This document shows, piece after piece, positions 34,901 to 43,541 of a DNA stretch of 64,000 nt. A program made the position numbers and the translations under genes. The notes beneath the pieces were generated by a model. That model searched no databases. It was not told the origin of the DNA and saw nothing but the letters and a program-made list of their open reading frames with translations. The stretch's first letter is position 1; each line of letters begins with the position of its first letter. Source of the DNA: Acetobacterium sp. (lineage in GTDB: Bacteria > Bacillota > Clostridia > Eubacteriales > Eubacteriaceae); assembly GCF_030652775.1 (NCBI RefSeq), contig NZ_JAUSPS010000070.1, positions 1 through 64,000 of the forward strand. Direction: 5' to 3'.

Positions 34901-36352
34901 TAAAAATATTTTCAACTCCGAAAAAACTTTTTCTTCCGCTATTTTAAAGTTATCACATTTTTCCTTAAGCGAACCTAATTCTTTGTATGTTTTCATTTGA
35001 TCCGCATTGTTTTGATTCATTCGATTAATGAGTTCAGTTTCAGAATTTTTAATTGTCACCAGATAGTTGTTATTCTCATTCATCAGTTTAAGAATATCCT
35101 TATCCAGATGTTGATAGGCAACTGATAAGGTATAGCCGGCATTCTGAAGTTTTTCATTGCGCTCCGCAGTGCTTAATGCTTCCTGCCGTTGAAGCCAGAG
35201 AGAAAGTTCGCCCTTGCTCATATCAATATCATGTGAGATTTCAGCAGCTTCATAGATTTCCCTTTTTAATTTATCACACCTATATTTTTCACTGGCATCC
35301 AGCAACTCCTGTTTCCATTCTTCCTGTTTTTCTGTTAAATTGCTAACTTCTTGTCTTCTTTTATAATAATCTTCGGAAATCTGCTCATATTTTATATGAT
35401 CTTTTTGCCTTTGAATTTCATTCAGTTTTACATTACATGCCTGAATTTTTTCTTCCGCATCAGCACCTTGCTTTTTGCAATAAACATAGAGTTCCATAAA
35501 CTGTGTTTCAATCTCAACTACTTTGGTGATCGATGCTAGCAGATCACTGATTTTATTTTCATATGCTACCAGTTGATCATTAAATTTTGTTAATAATTCC
35601 TTGTTTTTAATATTTTCATTTTCTTCCATTACTGCCTTCATCAAGGCAATAATCATCTCCTGGAGATCATTTGATGCATCCATACTGTCAGTGATCGTTT
35701 TGAGAATCCAGTCATCAACTAATTTATCAGAAGTGCTACTTTTTTTAAAAAGCTCATCCACGCCCCCTTCCTGTTCATTGATTCTGGCAATAATTTTCCA
35801 CTCATTTGTAAAAATCCCGTGTTGCGCAAGATGCTTTCGATATTCTTCGCCCAAATCGGATTGGAAATAGCGGACCCGATTGTTATCGGATTGCCGCATT
35901 AATTTCATGGCTGATTCGTAGGTACAATATTGATGTGTTTTTTCATTTTTTTCAATCAAGGGGATGTTGGCAATATCAAATTCATTTGCCTGGGTGTAGT
36001 CATTGGTAAATGTAAAATATTTAAGCTTTGAATTATTCTCGTCGTTCCCTCCAAGGCACATCGCAATTCCGGTTAAAAAATATGAGGACTGCACCGTATT
36101 ATCCAACTTCCACTCCAGCATCACATAGGCAGTAGAACGGTCTGTTGGTAGGTAGGCTTCGACACTGCGACCATGGATTTTTACTTTCGGTAAAATAGTC
36201 TGAAGCATCAATTGTACCAGAACGCTTTTCCCACTCCCATTTGCCAGATTGATCAGAACATTTTCGCCATCTGCCGTCGAATATAATTCATCGACAATCC
36301 GTTTTTTGTCAAAGGTTATATTACTGATTCTAATTCGATTAATTTTCGGCAT
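31988..36352 (-). CDS. jetC: Wadjet JetC: SMC/MukB-like ATPase
   Basis: A 1454-aa SMC-like motor of the Wadjet anti-plasmid complex, which extrudes DNA loops so that the nuclease can cleave small circles. Seen: Walker A in NLANGSGKS (residues 36-43), very long coiled coils (about 250-600 and 800-1150), a central hinge-like globular part (about 600-720), a signature GNSGGQ (about 1317) and Walker B in FIIDNPFG (Asp about 1360; the following residue is Asn, not the usual Glu). The ATG at 36352 is chosen because AGGAGG lies nine bases upstream. It overlaps jetB by 14 bp. It is the last gene of the jet operon. Confidence 0.9.
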   Translation of the reverse strand: MPKINRIRISNITFDKKRIVDELYSTADGENVLINLANGSGKSVLVQLMLQTILPKVKIHGRSVEAYLPTDRSTAYVMLEWKLDNTVQSSYFLTGIAMCLGGNDENNSKLKYFTFTNDYTQANEFDIANIPLIEKNEKTHQYCTYESAMKLMRQSDNNRVRYFQSDLGEEYRKHLAQHGIFTNEWKIIARINEQEGGVDELFKKSSTSDKLVDDWILKTITDSMDASNDLQEMIIALMKAVMEENENIKNKELLTKFNDQLVAYENKISDLLASITKVVEIETQFMELYVYCKKQGADAEEKIQACNVKLNEIQRQKDHIKYEQISEDYYKRRQEVSNLTEKQEEWKQELLDASEKYRCDKLKREIYEAAEISHDIDMSKGELSLWLQRQEALSTAERNEKLQNAGYTLSVAYQHLDKDILKLMNENNNYLVTIKNSETELINRMNQNNADQMKTYKELGSLKEKCDNFKIAEEKVFSELKIFLNRLLNNQLDETELEIQREKYDSLIQNMIDEFRDLENRQGAISQRISEIDTELLVSKKELNTFETNSEKLLENKKIYLEKRQALIEILSQYEIRPEREFSKTFNSQDVNERKRDLNVVYQKLGNRIEKQKELVAALKKGNIHSSPDLQELFQKEDIEFETGEQYLNKEIEGRRKMLLQKNPVLPYCYLVGKNELERVMNLKLSEPMMRLIPILSFEDVETDQQSTNAFVRWNKGVLACNYLEKCFDTDKRQEFKNQIEHDLESMESEYKNREMTLNRISQDLISIEGYPYEKGYLEAVEDQLDAIRTKIIELNTRDGVLSEEKGKLSKEAKNIIDRLIRCQQDHDTLKRHQVSFEEYLLIDKQFVNDSNELAIIQKILLDLIKEETHLGKQKETVFEEKRHLEELERSYQIKNKEYKEKINKYSTFKFGEILSDDILSIERQFEELQSERSSTKQQIDTNIERNNSEISKYLNKLKRFNHILPEEYDDVPLDDLTFARLKKQEDMAFTDLENVKNEKSKAEKKVGIAETKVDAERERIKEIGHLEPLPDSEIKGNYLRRKSDLETQANEISELIEQQQASKLGYEKKMTVIEKVIELTESYYPPLLSNETYEKFNIKTMSKEIKETREYNENLQRELFQNYLSIKNDYDGKHSIIGHLIARMDITGLKLKFEDYYFVFEGLSNSRKMLNDYLEVIESALRTIDEETKHINQHAVEHGKKIHQEMLLITKSANVKLEGRRTSQPMLSINIPDQLDTYYDDRMKEHIAYCMEIIRNECKIGDNIEEIVRKKVKILFSDRKIFNIIINKESLKVKLYKADISIAASELRLWEEVLIGNSGGQMFISCFAMISALIDYTRNKAMESSGFEKYEASKSFIIDNPFGKMSSFHLLDILVKIAERFNSQMICLSDLSQSSITTIFSVIYQLKLKKAKYSNHTYLQTTDYRTSDNVYRNEKLEHAYLKTKQVQMNLFDR

Positions 36353-37031
36353 TTTTCTCATCCTCCTGGAAAACAGCAGTGATTTCGGACACTCTCTTTT
36401 CATCGAGATAGTAATATCGCATCAGATCATCCAGTCGCGTAGTCGTCTTTATTTCTCTCTCATTGTCCCGAAAATCGATTAGCTTTTGTCGAATCAATAA
36501 TCGGCAAGCCCTTAGCACTATTTCATTTTTTGTCGTTCGTTTTCCATCCTGGGTTGTTGCTTTAGCTCCCCATAGATTGGCAATATGCTTAAAATTAAGC
36601 GAATATCTTTCCTCCAGTTCATCCATTTTTCTCTCAGAAGCCGTATCAAACTTTTCATCCAGTTTTTGAACAATGTCCTTAATCTGTAAAAACTCAATTT
36701 GTTTCGGGTCATAATTTTTACCGCCGAAAAACAAATGCAGAATGACCATGATAATGTAACATTGAAGAAATGCATCAACCTGCCTGGCCGATGACGAAAT
36801 GGACTCCCTGATATCCTTCATTCTAAAACTGAACAGTTCATTGTCTGAGTTTGGTACCAGATAAACGGTATGCTTGGCTTCAATTATTCGGAATCCCAAT
36901 TCTCTTTCAAATTTAATAAGTATGGCTCTAACGTCTGGATCCTTGAAGTTTGTATACAATTCCGAATCTGATTTATCATTTATCTGACCGTCAGACAGCA
37001 GTTTTTTATAAATTTGTAAAGCTCGGTTCAT
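36339..37031 (-). CDS. jetB: Wadjet JetB: kleisin-associated MukE-like subunit
   Basis: A 230-aa protein in the position and size of JetB, the winged-helix KITE/MukE-like subunit that binds the kleisin. It resembles the DUF6063-type proteins seen in clostridial Wadjet loci rather than the DUF4194 type. It is mostly helical, with a C-terminal basic segment (TTRLDDLMRYYYLDEKRV). The start overlaps the jetA stop by 26 bp and the end overlaps jetC by 14 bp, so translation is coupled. The assignment rests mainly on neighbours. Confidence 0.82.
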   Translation of the reverse strand: MNRALQIYKKLLSDGQINDKSDSELYTNFKDPDVRAILIKFERELGFRIIEAKHTVYLVPNSDNELFSFRMKDIRESISSSARQVDAFLQCYIIMVILHLFFGGKNYDPKQIEFLQIKDIVQKLDEKFDTASERKMDELEERYSLNFKHIANLWGAKATTQDGKRTTKNEIVLRACRLLIRQKLIDFRDNEREIKTTTRLDDLMRYYYLDEKRVSEITAVFQEDEKNAEN

Positions 37032-38619
37032 TCATTTCCACCTCAAATCTGAAATCATTCATTATAATTCGTTCTTCGTAGCCAGTATTTTGATCAATGA
37101 CTTCCATATGACTGAATTCCTCATCAGTTTTTCCAATTTTTATTCGATAAACATCATAATAATGTTCTTTTTGATCCATCAACTCACTCAAACAATAAGC
37201 CAGATCAAACTCACCATTGGCCTCATGAACAACGTTGCTTTCGTCTTCACCCCAGAGGTTAATATCGACCTCTCCTTCTTCAAACAGTTTAAGCATGACA
37301 AGATATACCATGCGGTTTTCCACCATATCGTGAAAATGGGCTTCTGATTTTAGCATTTCAAAAAACTGAGAGAATACAAAGCCCTCCTGATGGGTTGATG
37401 CAAATTTGATAAACTGCTTGATAATTCTTGTATGCGTCCGATTTCGGCTCTCATTAATCTGAGGTTGCCTGTCCTCTTCCACTTCCTCCTCCACAAACCC
37501 CCGACCCACCTCGTCAAATTCTCGCACCCGAGTCTGTTCTTCATATATTGTTTTTAAATTCAGGGTTCTATTGGGTTCCGGAATAAACAACGGGTTAAAC
37601 AGTTTCTTTGTAACATTGACCAAATCCATGGGTGAATCATATTGGAACTTTTCTAGTGGCCGTAGAATCATCTTTTCAAAATCATAGATTTTAACCTTTG
37701 TAAAAGCAATTGAATCCTCAAGTTGTTCAAGATAAATAGACTTCATCACCTTGCTTTCAATCAGTAAACGTCTTTGATATTTGAGTGCACGTTCCACGTT
37801 TTTCGAAATCTGGATCACATCTATTTTGGCCTGTTTTATTTTCTCATCGCCACTTCCCTGACTTTTTTCCTCCTCAATGAGTCGTTGTCTAGCGAGATTA
37901 ATCATATTATTGATTTCAATCATTGATTCGTATTCTTGCTGAAGCATGCTGTTGATTTCTACAATTATATTATCGTAATCCAAACCGGAGATGGAAGCAA
38001 TATTGTTTCGAAAGTTATCAGAAAACTGCTGTAGCTCCCTTCTCTTACTTTGAAGCAGTCGAATGAGTTCCAGACTTTGAGCAACGGCTTTACGATAGTT
38101 CTTTTTTTTGATTAGCAGATTCAGTTTAACCGTTTCCAGTTCAAATCCCAGTTCATCATCAATTTCTTTTGTCCTGAACATAAAATTATATCCCTGGGAT
38201 GTCAGTTCATAAACAACCAAACCATCATCTGTTTCTTTGTCTCGAATAAGACGTACCGGAATATTTACCAGTGCACTTTTATTATAATCCATCACTGTAT
38301 ACTCCCGCATTTGGCTCTTGTTTTGCAGAATATCCTTTATCAGATATCGAGTCAGCGTTTCAATCTCACTTCCTGAAAGTTGCTTCTCATGAGCAGGTAA
38401 AACTTTTTTTAAAAATTCAGAAATAGAATCAATGGTACAGTCCTGATCTTCTGTCAGCGTAATTTCCATGATAAAAACAAGAACAGCTATAAGCAGATTG
38501 TCAATTTCAACTTTATTCAACAGATTTTCTATTTCAGACGAGGTGTTTCGTCGATTTACAATCGAATCAACCACCGCAATAAGTTCCATCCGTTTCTCAA
38601 ACTGTTGTAAAAAATCCAT
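37006..38619 (-). CDS. jetA: Wadjet JetA: kleisin/MukF-like subunit
   Basis: A 537-aa protein in the JetA position. The N-terminal half is helical with winged-helix character (residues 1-150), the middle is coiled coil (about 185-320) and the C-terminal part ends in a beta-rich module (EDESNVVHEANGEFDLAYCL onward), as expected of a kleisin bridging SMC heads. It resembles the JetA form found with DUF6063-type JetB. It starts 22 bp after jetD and overlaps jetB by 26 bp. I believe this corresponds to a non-type-I Wadjet (type II), but the subtype needs profile searches. Confidence 0.82.
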   Translation of the reverse strand: MDFLQQFEKRMELIAVVDSIVNRRNTSSEIENLLNKVEIDNLLIAVLVFIMEITLTEDQDCTIDSISEFLKKVLPAHEKQLSGSEIETLTRYLIKDILQNKSQMREYTVMDYNKSALVNIPVRLIRDKETDDGLVVYELTSQGYNFMFRTKEIDDELGFELETVKLNLLIKKKNYRKAVAQSLELIRLLQSKRRELQQFSDNFRNNIASISGLDYDNIIVEINSMLQQEYESMIEINNMINLARQRLIEEEKSQGSGDEKIKQAKIDVIQISKNVERALKYQRRLLIESKVMKSIYLEQLEDSIAFTKVKIYDFEKMILRPLEKFQYDSPMDLVNVTKKLFNPLFIPEPNRTLNLKTIYEEQTRVREFDEVGRGFVEEEVEEDRQPQINESRNRTHTRIIKQFIKFASTHQEGFVFSQFFEMLKSEAHFHDMVENRMVYLVMLKLFEEGEVDINLWGEDESNVVHEANGEFDLAYCLSELMDQKEHYYDVYRIKIGKTDEEFSHMEVIDQNTGYEERIIMNDFRFEVEMNEPSFTNL

Positions 38620-38641
38620 AAAATACGCCTTTCTATATTTA

Positions 38642-39676
38642 TCACCCCATTGTTTTTAGCATGGCTTCTAAAATTGGATAGTTGACCACTTCCTGTGGAA
38701 TATATTTGTTTCTATTTAGAATGCTTCGAATTAAATCAGTATGTGCCATTGAAAAAAAAGACAGAAACTCGTCCAGGTAAATATCAGTTTTTTGTTTATT
38801 CCTGATTTCTTTAAGTTTATCTAATTCAACCAAACCTAACATTTCATGATACAGCCTAGTAAACAATTTAATGTTTGCACCAGGGTTTGCTTTACAGACT
38901 CTTAAGAACAAGTCAATCCCTGCGAAATCTAGATCTCCAAAATATAGGAATTGAACGTTAGTACTAAGTACCTCTTCAGCATAGGCTTCAATCCCTCCAG
39001 GTTTCGTCACTTTGTTTCCTTCACCATAAAGAAGTGCGTCCAAAGTCCTTCCGTATAAGCAACATTTTTCAGGATTTTTTGTGAGTAATTTTCTAAATGT
39101 AAACCAGGTGTCTTTATTTTCGATAATTAAAACCGTCATGTCCTCATGATTTCTTAGTACATAGTCAAAGAATGGTTCTGGTGTTAAATAATAGTTCAAC
39201 CTTTTTTCTATTCCTAAAAAACTAATGATCGACTTTGTTTTGGAATCATCCAGAATTTTTTCATCATACCAGATATTGTATGCGCGTTCGTTTTTTGACA
39301 TTATATTTAATAATGTCTCTGGTCGTGTTTTCAGCAAATCGCTAAGCGGCTGTACAATATGTCGATGAGATTTATACAGATGAGGATTAGCAATATATTC
39401 CGATATTTTTAAATCCGGATGAAGATGGAGAATTTCTTCTCGGTATGTAGAAAGGTCTTCTGGTATCTTACAAATGCGATATTTTAAATATAGTGGTGGA
39501 ATCAAGCCATTTGTACTCTTTTTTGCCACCGGCTTGATTACTTCATCTTCAATCTGTTTAATAATGATTGCCGTTAATTCATCATAATCATTGTAAATGA
39601 TCAGTTTTTCAATTTCAGTTAATGAGATAAGTGTCTTTTTCAACGCCTTCAGCTTTTGTGATAAATCCTCGTTCAT
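38642..39676 (-). CDS. jetD: Wadjet JetD: Toprim (topoisomerase VI-like) nuclease subunit
   Basis: A 344-aa effector that cleaves closed circular DNA once loop extrusion stalls. The N-terminal half is a helical arm-like domain. The Toprim motif is intact: Glu186 in VLIIENKDTW and the acidic pair in FGDLDFAG (D248, D250). AGGAG precedes the ATG, and this ribosome binding site lies inside the 66-bp repeat shared with the SWIM gene end. The gene begins only 15 bp after the SWIM stop, so it can be read on the SNF2-SWIM transcript. The order D-A-B-C differs from the commonly drawn A-B-C-D. Confidence 0.88.
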   Translation of the reverse strand: MNEDLSQKLKALKKTLISLTEIEKLIIYNDYDELTAIIIKQIEDEVIKPVAKKSTNGLIPPLYLKYRICKIPEDLSTYREEILHLHPDLKISEYIANPHLYKSHRHIVQPLSDLLKTRPETLLNIMSKNERAYNIWYDEKILDDSKTKSIISFLGIEKRLNYYLTPEPFFDYVLRNHEDMTVLIIENKDTWFTFRKLLTKNPEKCCLYGRTLDALLYGEGNKVTKPGGIEAYAEEVLSTNVQFLYFGDLDFAGIDLFLRVCKANPGANIKLFTRLYHEMLGLVELDKLKEIRNKQKTDIYLDEFLSFFSMAHTDLIRSILNRNKYIPQEVVNYPILEAMLKTMG

Positions 39677-39682
39677 AAACCA

Positions 39683-39748
39683 CTCCTTCTTTCACACTCC
39701 AAACAGATCATGAACCTGATCGTCCCCGATTACCCGGGGACTTTTTTT
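39683..39748. repeat. 66-bp imperfect direct repeat, right copy
   Basis: Native 3' end of the SWIM gene (encodes SPRVIGDDQVHDLFGV and stop) plus the start of the jetD leader. It pairs with 31691-31756. Confidence 0.85.
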
Positions 39749-40411
39749 GTCAGCATTTTTAAGCATACTTTCCATCTTATCCGCAATGGATTTTTTGATC
39801 AGTTCTTCGACTGGCATCTTCCGCAGAGAAAAGAGCAGCATCGGGTTCTGATCCAGACGGGCGCCGACTCCGTATAAAACCGCTGCCACATGCTTGCACA
39901 ACCGGGCGCTGTCGGGACAGCTGCAGTGAAAATGGATTTCTTTTGGGGCGGGAAACAAGCCCTCCTGTTGGGTCGTAAAAAGACTCTCCAGCTCTTTGGG
40001 AAACTTACCGGAGACCAGCTGTTCCAGCGATTCAATCCGGCGGTTGCACAGGGCGGTGATCTGTTTCCAGGTTTTTTCATCCAATGGGTCAATGCCGATC
40101 TCAACCCGATATGGTTTTGCCGTACTTCCCTGAACCAAAGCATGGATCGTCCCCTTTTCAAGTTTTAAATGCAGTACTGCTCCTTCCCGAACATAGCTGC
40201 GCCCCCGGCCAATCCGATTGCGGTAATCGGCATAGCTTTCGAGGTTTTTGTTCCAGGCTTTTCCCCACCAGGTTTTGGCGATGGCGGTGCCTTCGATGAC
40301 CACCGGCTCGATATCTGGCATCGTCTGCTTCAGTTTATCAAGCGATTTTCGGGCTTTTTCTTTTTTTTGTGCAACGGATACATGGACATAATCATAATCG
40401 TAATAACTCAT
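39692..40411 (-). CDS. SWIM zinc-finger protein
   Basis: A 239-aa protein with a SWIM zinc-binding motif, C-x-C-x(n)-C-x-H (HCSCPDSARLCKH, about residues 158-170), after an N-terminal domain rich in aromatic residues (WWGKAWNKNLESYADYRNRIGRG). SWIM proteins of this kind are regularly paired with SNF2 helicases, and here the ATG follows the helicase TGA by one base with AGGTGG at good spacing, so the pair is translationally coupled. It probably guides the helicase on DNA or to a protein target. The 3' end is duplicated at 31691-31756. The jetD start lies 15 bp downstream. Confidence 0.9.
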   Translation of the reverse strand: MSYYDYDYVHVSVAQKKEKARKSLDKLKQTMPDIEPVVIEGTAIAKTWWGKAWNKNLESYADYRNRIGRGRSYVREGAVLHLKLEKGTIHALVQGSTAKPYRVEIGIDPLDEKTWKQITALCNRRIESLEQLVSGKFPKELESLFTTQQEGLFPAPKEIHFHCSCPDSARLCKHVAAVLYGVGARLDQNPMLLFSLRKMPVEELIKKSIADKMESMLKNADKKSPRVIGDDQVHDLFGV

Positions 40412-40412
40412 C

Positions 40413-43070
40413 TCAGATTCCACCTAAACTTAATAATTTCAGCAGTTGTTCATTGTCCAGTTCAGTAATCCAGCCCTCACCAGAAGCCTGGATAATATCT
40501 TCAGCCAGTTGGTTTTTTTCTTCAATCATCGCATCGATCTTTTCTTCAATGGTGCCAGCGGTAATAAATTTATGCACCATCACGTCTTTAGTCTGACCAA
40601 TGCGAAAGGCTCGGTCAGTGGCCTGATTTTCTACCGCCGGGTTCCACCAGCGGTCAAAATGGATGACATTATTAGCGCCGGTCAAGTTCAGACCCACCCC
40701 TCCGGCTTTGAGCGACAGCACCATAAAGGGAATATAGGCTTCCCCATTAAAGGCTTCCACCAGTTCAGTTCGTTTGGCCACCGGGGTACCGCCATGGAGC
40801 ACCAGCCCCGGGCGATGAAAGATCGCTTCCAAAAATTGCGCCAGGGGTTCGGTCAGTTCTTTAAACTGGGTAAACACCAACACCCGTTCCCGCTTTTCAT
40901 AAATTGTTTCACAGATACTCTCCAGCATTTCAAACTTGCCGCTGTGATCCTGCTTGTAAAGATCCTGACCCAAATACTGATCGGGGTGATTACAGATCTG
41001 CTTGAGTTTGATGATGCTAGACAAAACCAGGCCTTTACGGGCAATCCCTTCGCTTTCTGCCAGTTTCTTTGACAGCTCCTTGACCAGGTTCTGGTAGAGC
41101 ACCATCTGTTTTTTGGAAAGCACTGGATATTCTTTAATTTCGATCTTATCCGGCAGATCCGAAATAATCGAGGCATCGGTTTTTAGTCGGCGCAGGATAA
41201 AGGGATTGACCATACTACGCAGTTTGGTATAGCCAGTGGGATCCTTTTTTAATCCCTTTGTAAACCCGGTGAATTCTTTGGCACTTCCCAGCAGCCCGCC
41301 ATCTAGAAAATCAAAAAGCGACCATAAATCGGACAGGTGATTTTCAATCGGGGTGCCGGTCATGGCGATTCGACTTTTGGCTTTGAGCGCCTTGATGGTT
41401 TTAGTCCGCTTTGTGCCCGGATTTTTAATGGCCTGAGCCTCGTCCAGGATAATCAGATCCCAGCGAATTTCCCCCAGTTCCGGTACCCGCACTGCCATGC
41501 CATAGGTGGTGATGGTTAGAAAGACGGGCGTTGCTAAAAAAGTTTCCGGATCTTTAGCCGCCGCCATCCCATGTAATACACAAACCGGCATCTCCGGGGC
41601 AAATTTCACAATTTCCTTTTCCCAGTTCCCAATCAGGGATGCCGGTAAAATAAGCAGCACCCGATCCTCCTGATGACTGCGCAAATATTCTAACAGCGCA
41701 ATGATCTGGACGGTTTTACCCAGCCCCATATCATCCGCCAGGCAGGCGCCCAGTCTCAGGTCGACCATGTATTTAAGCCAGTCATAACCGGTTTGCTGGT
41801 AGGGTCGCAGCTCCCCGTTAAAACTGGGTTCCGGTTGCTGCCCTTGCAGCGTCTGGGGATTAGCCATGGTTTCCTTGACCTGACGGAGCCAGTCTCCAGT
41901 CGACACATGGACCGCCATCCCCGTTGTCGGGATCCCCAGCAGTTCTTCCGAACCAAGTTCCAGCCGCATCGCCTGAGCCAGGGTCAGTTCTTGCTTTTCT
42001 GCCAGCGCTTCGGCTTTTGCCAAAGCCTCCAAGGCGGCTTGCAGCTGGTCATGATTAATTTCCACCCATTTACCTTTGATCAGCGCCAGTCCCTGGGTTT
42101 CTGCCAAAAGCGCCTGGACTTCTGCTTTGGAAATGGCAGAGTCTCCGAACAAGAGGTTGGGTTTAAAAGCCAAAATAGCATCCATCCCCACCTTTGCCGG
42201 TTCCTTTTCCCCCACGGTCAGGTTGAGCCTTAGCTGATTGCTTTTCTTGCGCCACCAGTTGGGGATCCGGCACATGATCCCGGCTTCTTCATAAAGGGGA
42301 ATCTCGATCAAGAAAACGGTGGCATCCCGAGCGGTCAGTTTCAGCGGCGAAAACAGTTCGCCACTTTCCATCAGATCTGAAATAAACCGACTGACATCGG
42401 CCACCCGACTGACAGTGGATAGTAATTGAATGAGCTTTTCGGGCTGATTTTGATATTCCCGCAAGGCGTTTTTCAGCGGGGTATGCATCGCTTTTTTGCC
42501 ATCCTCGGGTTTGGTGGAATAGGTGGCCAGAAAAGCAAAGGGATAGCCTTCGTCTTCACTGTTTTCGACCAGATGAAAAAAGATTCGCCCCGCCACGTTG
42601 ATCCCGGCGTGGTGCTCAGTTAAAAATGCTGCTACAGTTCCCGGATAGGCTTTAATCGCTTCCCGATAAACATGGGTGAGTCGCTCCCAGATGCCCAGAA
42701 TCCAGCCATCATCGACATGAGCCATCCCATTGCCAAAGGGAATTATTTTGCGGATCTCGTCGATTTCATCGGGGGTCAAGCTTAAATCCACATGCTCCCG
42801 GGAAAATTCCAGATCCGGCTGTTTGGCGATTTTTTGTAAAAATCCCTCGCTGATCCGATAGAGAAAGGCCATCGTCGGTGAAAGAAACTCCAGATTGCTG
42901 AGAAATCCAAAATAAAAAAGGGTCTGATCCTTATTCGCTCTGAATTGGGCTTGCCAGGCCTGTTCAAACTGCCGTTTATCTTCGGTAAAGCCTTTTTTCG
43001 CCACTGATTCATAATCTAAGATAAAGTCATCTTTGGTGAAGCTAGCAATTAATTCAATGTAGTCTGTCAT
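40413..43070 (-). CDS. SNF2-family DNA helicase/translocase
   Basis: An 885-aa superfamily 2 DNA-dependent ATPase. The N-terminal ~420 residues form a bacterial SNF2-associated region. The motor follows: motif I DDMGLGKTVQ (about 447), motif II DEAQAIKNP, motif III MTGTPIENHL, and C-terminal lobe motifs LKAGGVGLNLT and QATDRAFRIGQTKDV. It translocates on duplex DNA and may remodel protein-DNA complexes. The ATG at 43070 is preferred because AGGA lies eight bases away; the ATG two codons earlier would be too close. It is followed at once by the SWIM gene and then the jet genes, suggesting a single long operon. Confidence 0.92.
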   Translation of the reverse strand: MTDYIELIASFTKDDFILDYESVAKKGFTEDKRQFEQAWQAQFRANKDQTLFYFGFLSNLEFLSPTMAFLYRISEGFLQKIAKQPDLEFSREHVDLSLTPDEIDEIRKIIPFGNGMAHVDDGWILGIWERLTHVYREAIKAYPGTVAAFLTEHHAGINVAGRIFFHLVENSEDEGYPFAFLATYSTKPEDGKKAMHTPLKNALREYQNQPEKLIQLLSTVSRVADVSRFISDLMESGELFSPLKLTARDATVFLIEIPLYEEAGIMCRIPNWWRKKSNQLRLNLTVGEKEPAKVGMDAILAFKPNLLFGDSAISKAEVQALLAETQGLALIKGKWVEINHDQLQAALEALAKAEALAEKQELTLAQAMRLELGSEELLGIPTTGMAVHVSTGDWLRQVKETMANPQTLQGQQPEPSFNGELRPYQQTGYDWLKYMVDLRLGACLADDMGLGKTVQIIALLEYLRSHQEDRVLLILPASLIGNWEKEIVKFAPEMPVCVLHGMAAAKDPETFLATPVFLTITTYGMAVRVPELGEIRWDLIILDEAQAIKNPGTKRTKTIKALKAKSRIAMTGTPIENHLSDLWSLFDFLDGGLLGSAKEFTGFTKGLKKDPTGYTKLRSMVNPFILRRLKTDASIISDLPDKIEIKEYPVLSKKQMVLYQNLVKELSKKLAESEGIARKGLVLSSIIKLKQICNHPDQYLGQDLYKQDHSGKFEMLESICETIYEKRERVLVFTQFKELTEPLAQFLEAIFHRPGLVLHGGTPVAKRTELVEAFNGEAYIPFMVLSLKAGGVGLNLTGANNVIHFDRWWNPAVENQATDRAFRIGQTKDVMVHKFITAGTIEEKIDAMIEEKNQLAEDIIQASGEGWITELDNEQLLKLLSLGGI

Positions 43071-43125
43071 TGTCATTTTCCTTTTATTTCGCCTTATTTG
43101 CATGGCGATTTTGAATTTTTAATGA

Positions 43126-43440
43126 TTATTTCTTTTGGGCATGAAGATGTCTGCGAATCTGTTCAACAATCTGCTCGATGGTGTAATATTCAACCTCGAT
43201 GACGTTGAGGGTGGTTTCGTAACCGTTCTCATTGATAATCTGAGGCGTAAAAACCAATCTGATTTTATTGCCCTCTTCATCATTCCAGTCGACAGTCGTC
43301 ATTTCTTGTTTTAAACTTCTGAAGAACAATTCTATCTGTTTATCATTCCAGGGCAGATAAAACCCTTCATGGTTCAGTAAAACATTGATGTCTCTGACCC
43401 GTTTTCCGATTCCTTTGATGTTTTTTATTCGTTTTAACAT
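43126..43440 (-). CDS. Small protein of unknown function upstream of SNF2
   Basis: A 104-aa soluble protein with a basic N-terminus (MLKRIKNIKGIGKRVR) and mixed alpha/beta composition. AGGAG precedes its ATG. It lies 55 bp upstream of the SNF2 start on the same strand with no terminator between, so it may be the first gene of the SNF2-SWIM-Wadjet unit. I recognise no family. Confidence 0.6.
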   Translation of the reverse strand: MLKRIKNIKGIGKRVRDINVLLNHEGFYLPWNDKQIELFFRSLKQEMTTVDWNDEEGNKIRLVFTPQIINENGYETTLNVIEVEYYTIEQIVEQIRRHLHAQKK

Positions 43441-43541
43441 CGCTACTCCTGTTTTTTTCTTTTTTTATGATCGTCTTTACCTTTAATTTTAATCGACGAC
43501 ACCGCAATACATCATTATTTGCGATATAGTACTGGAACTGG

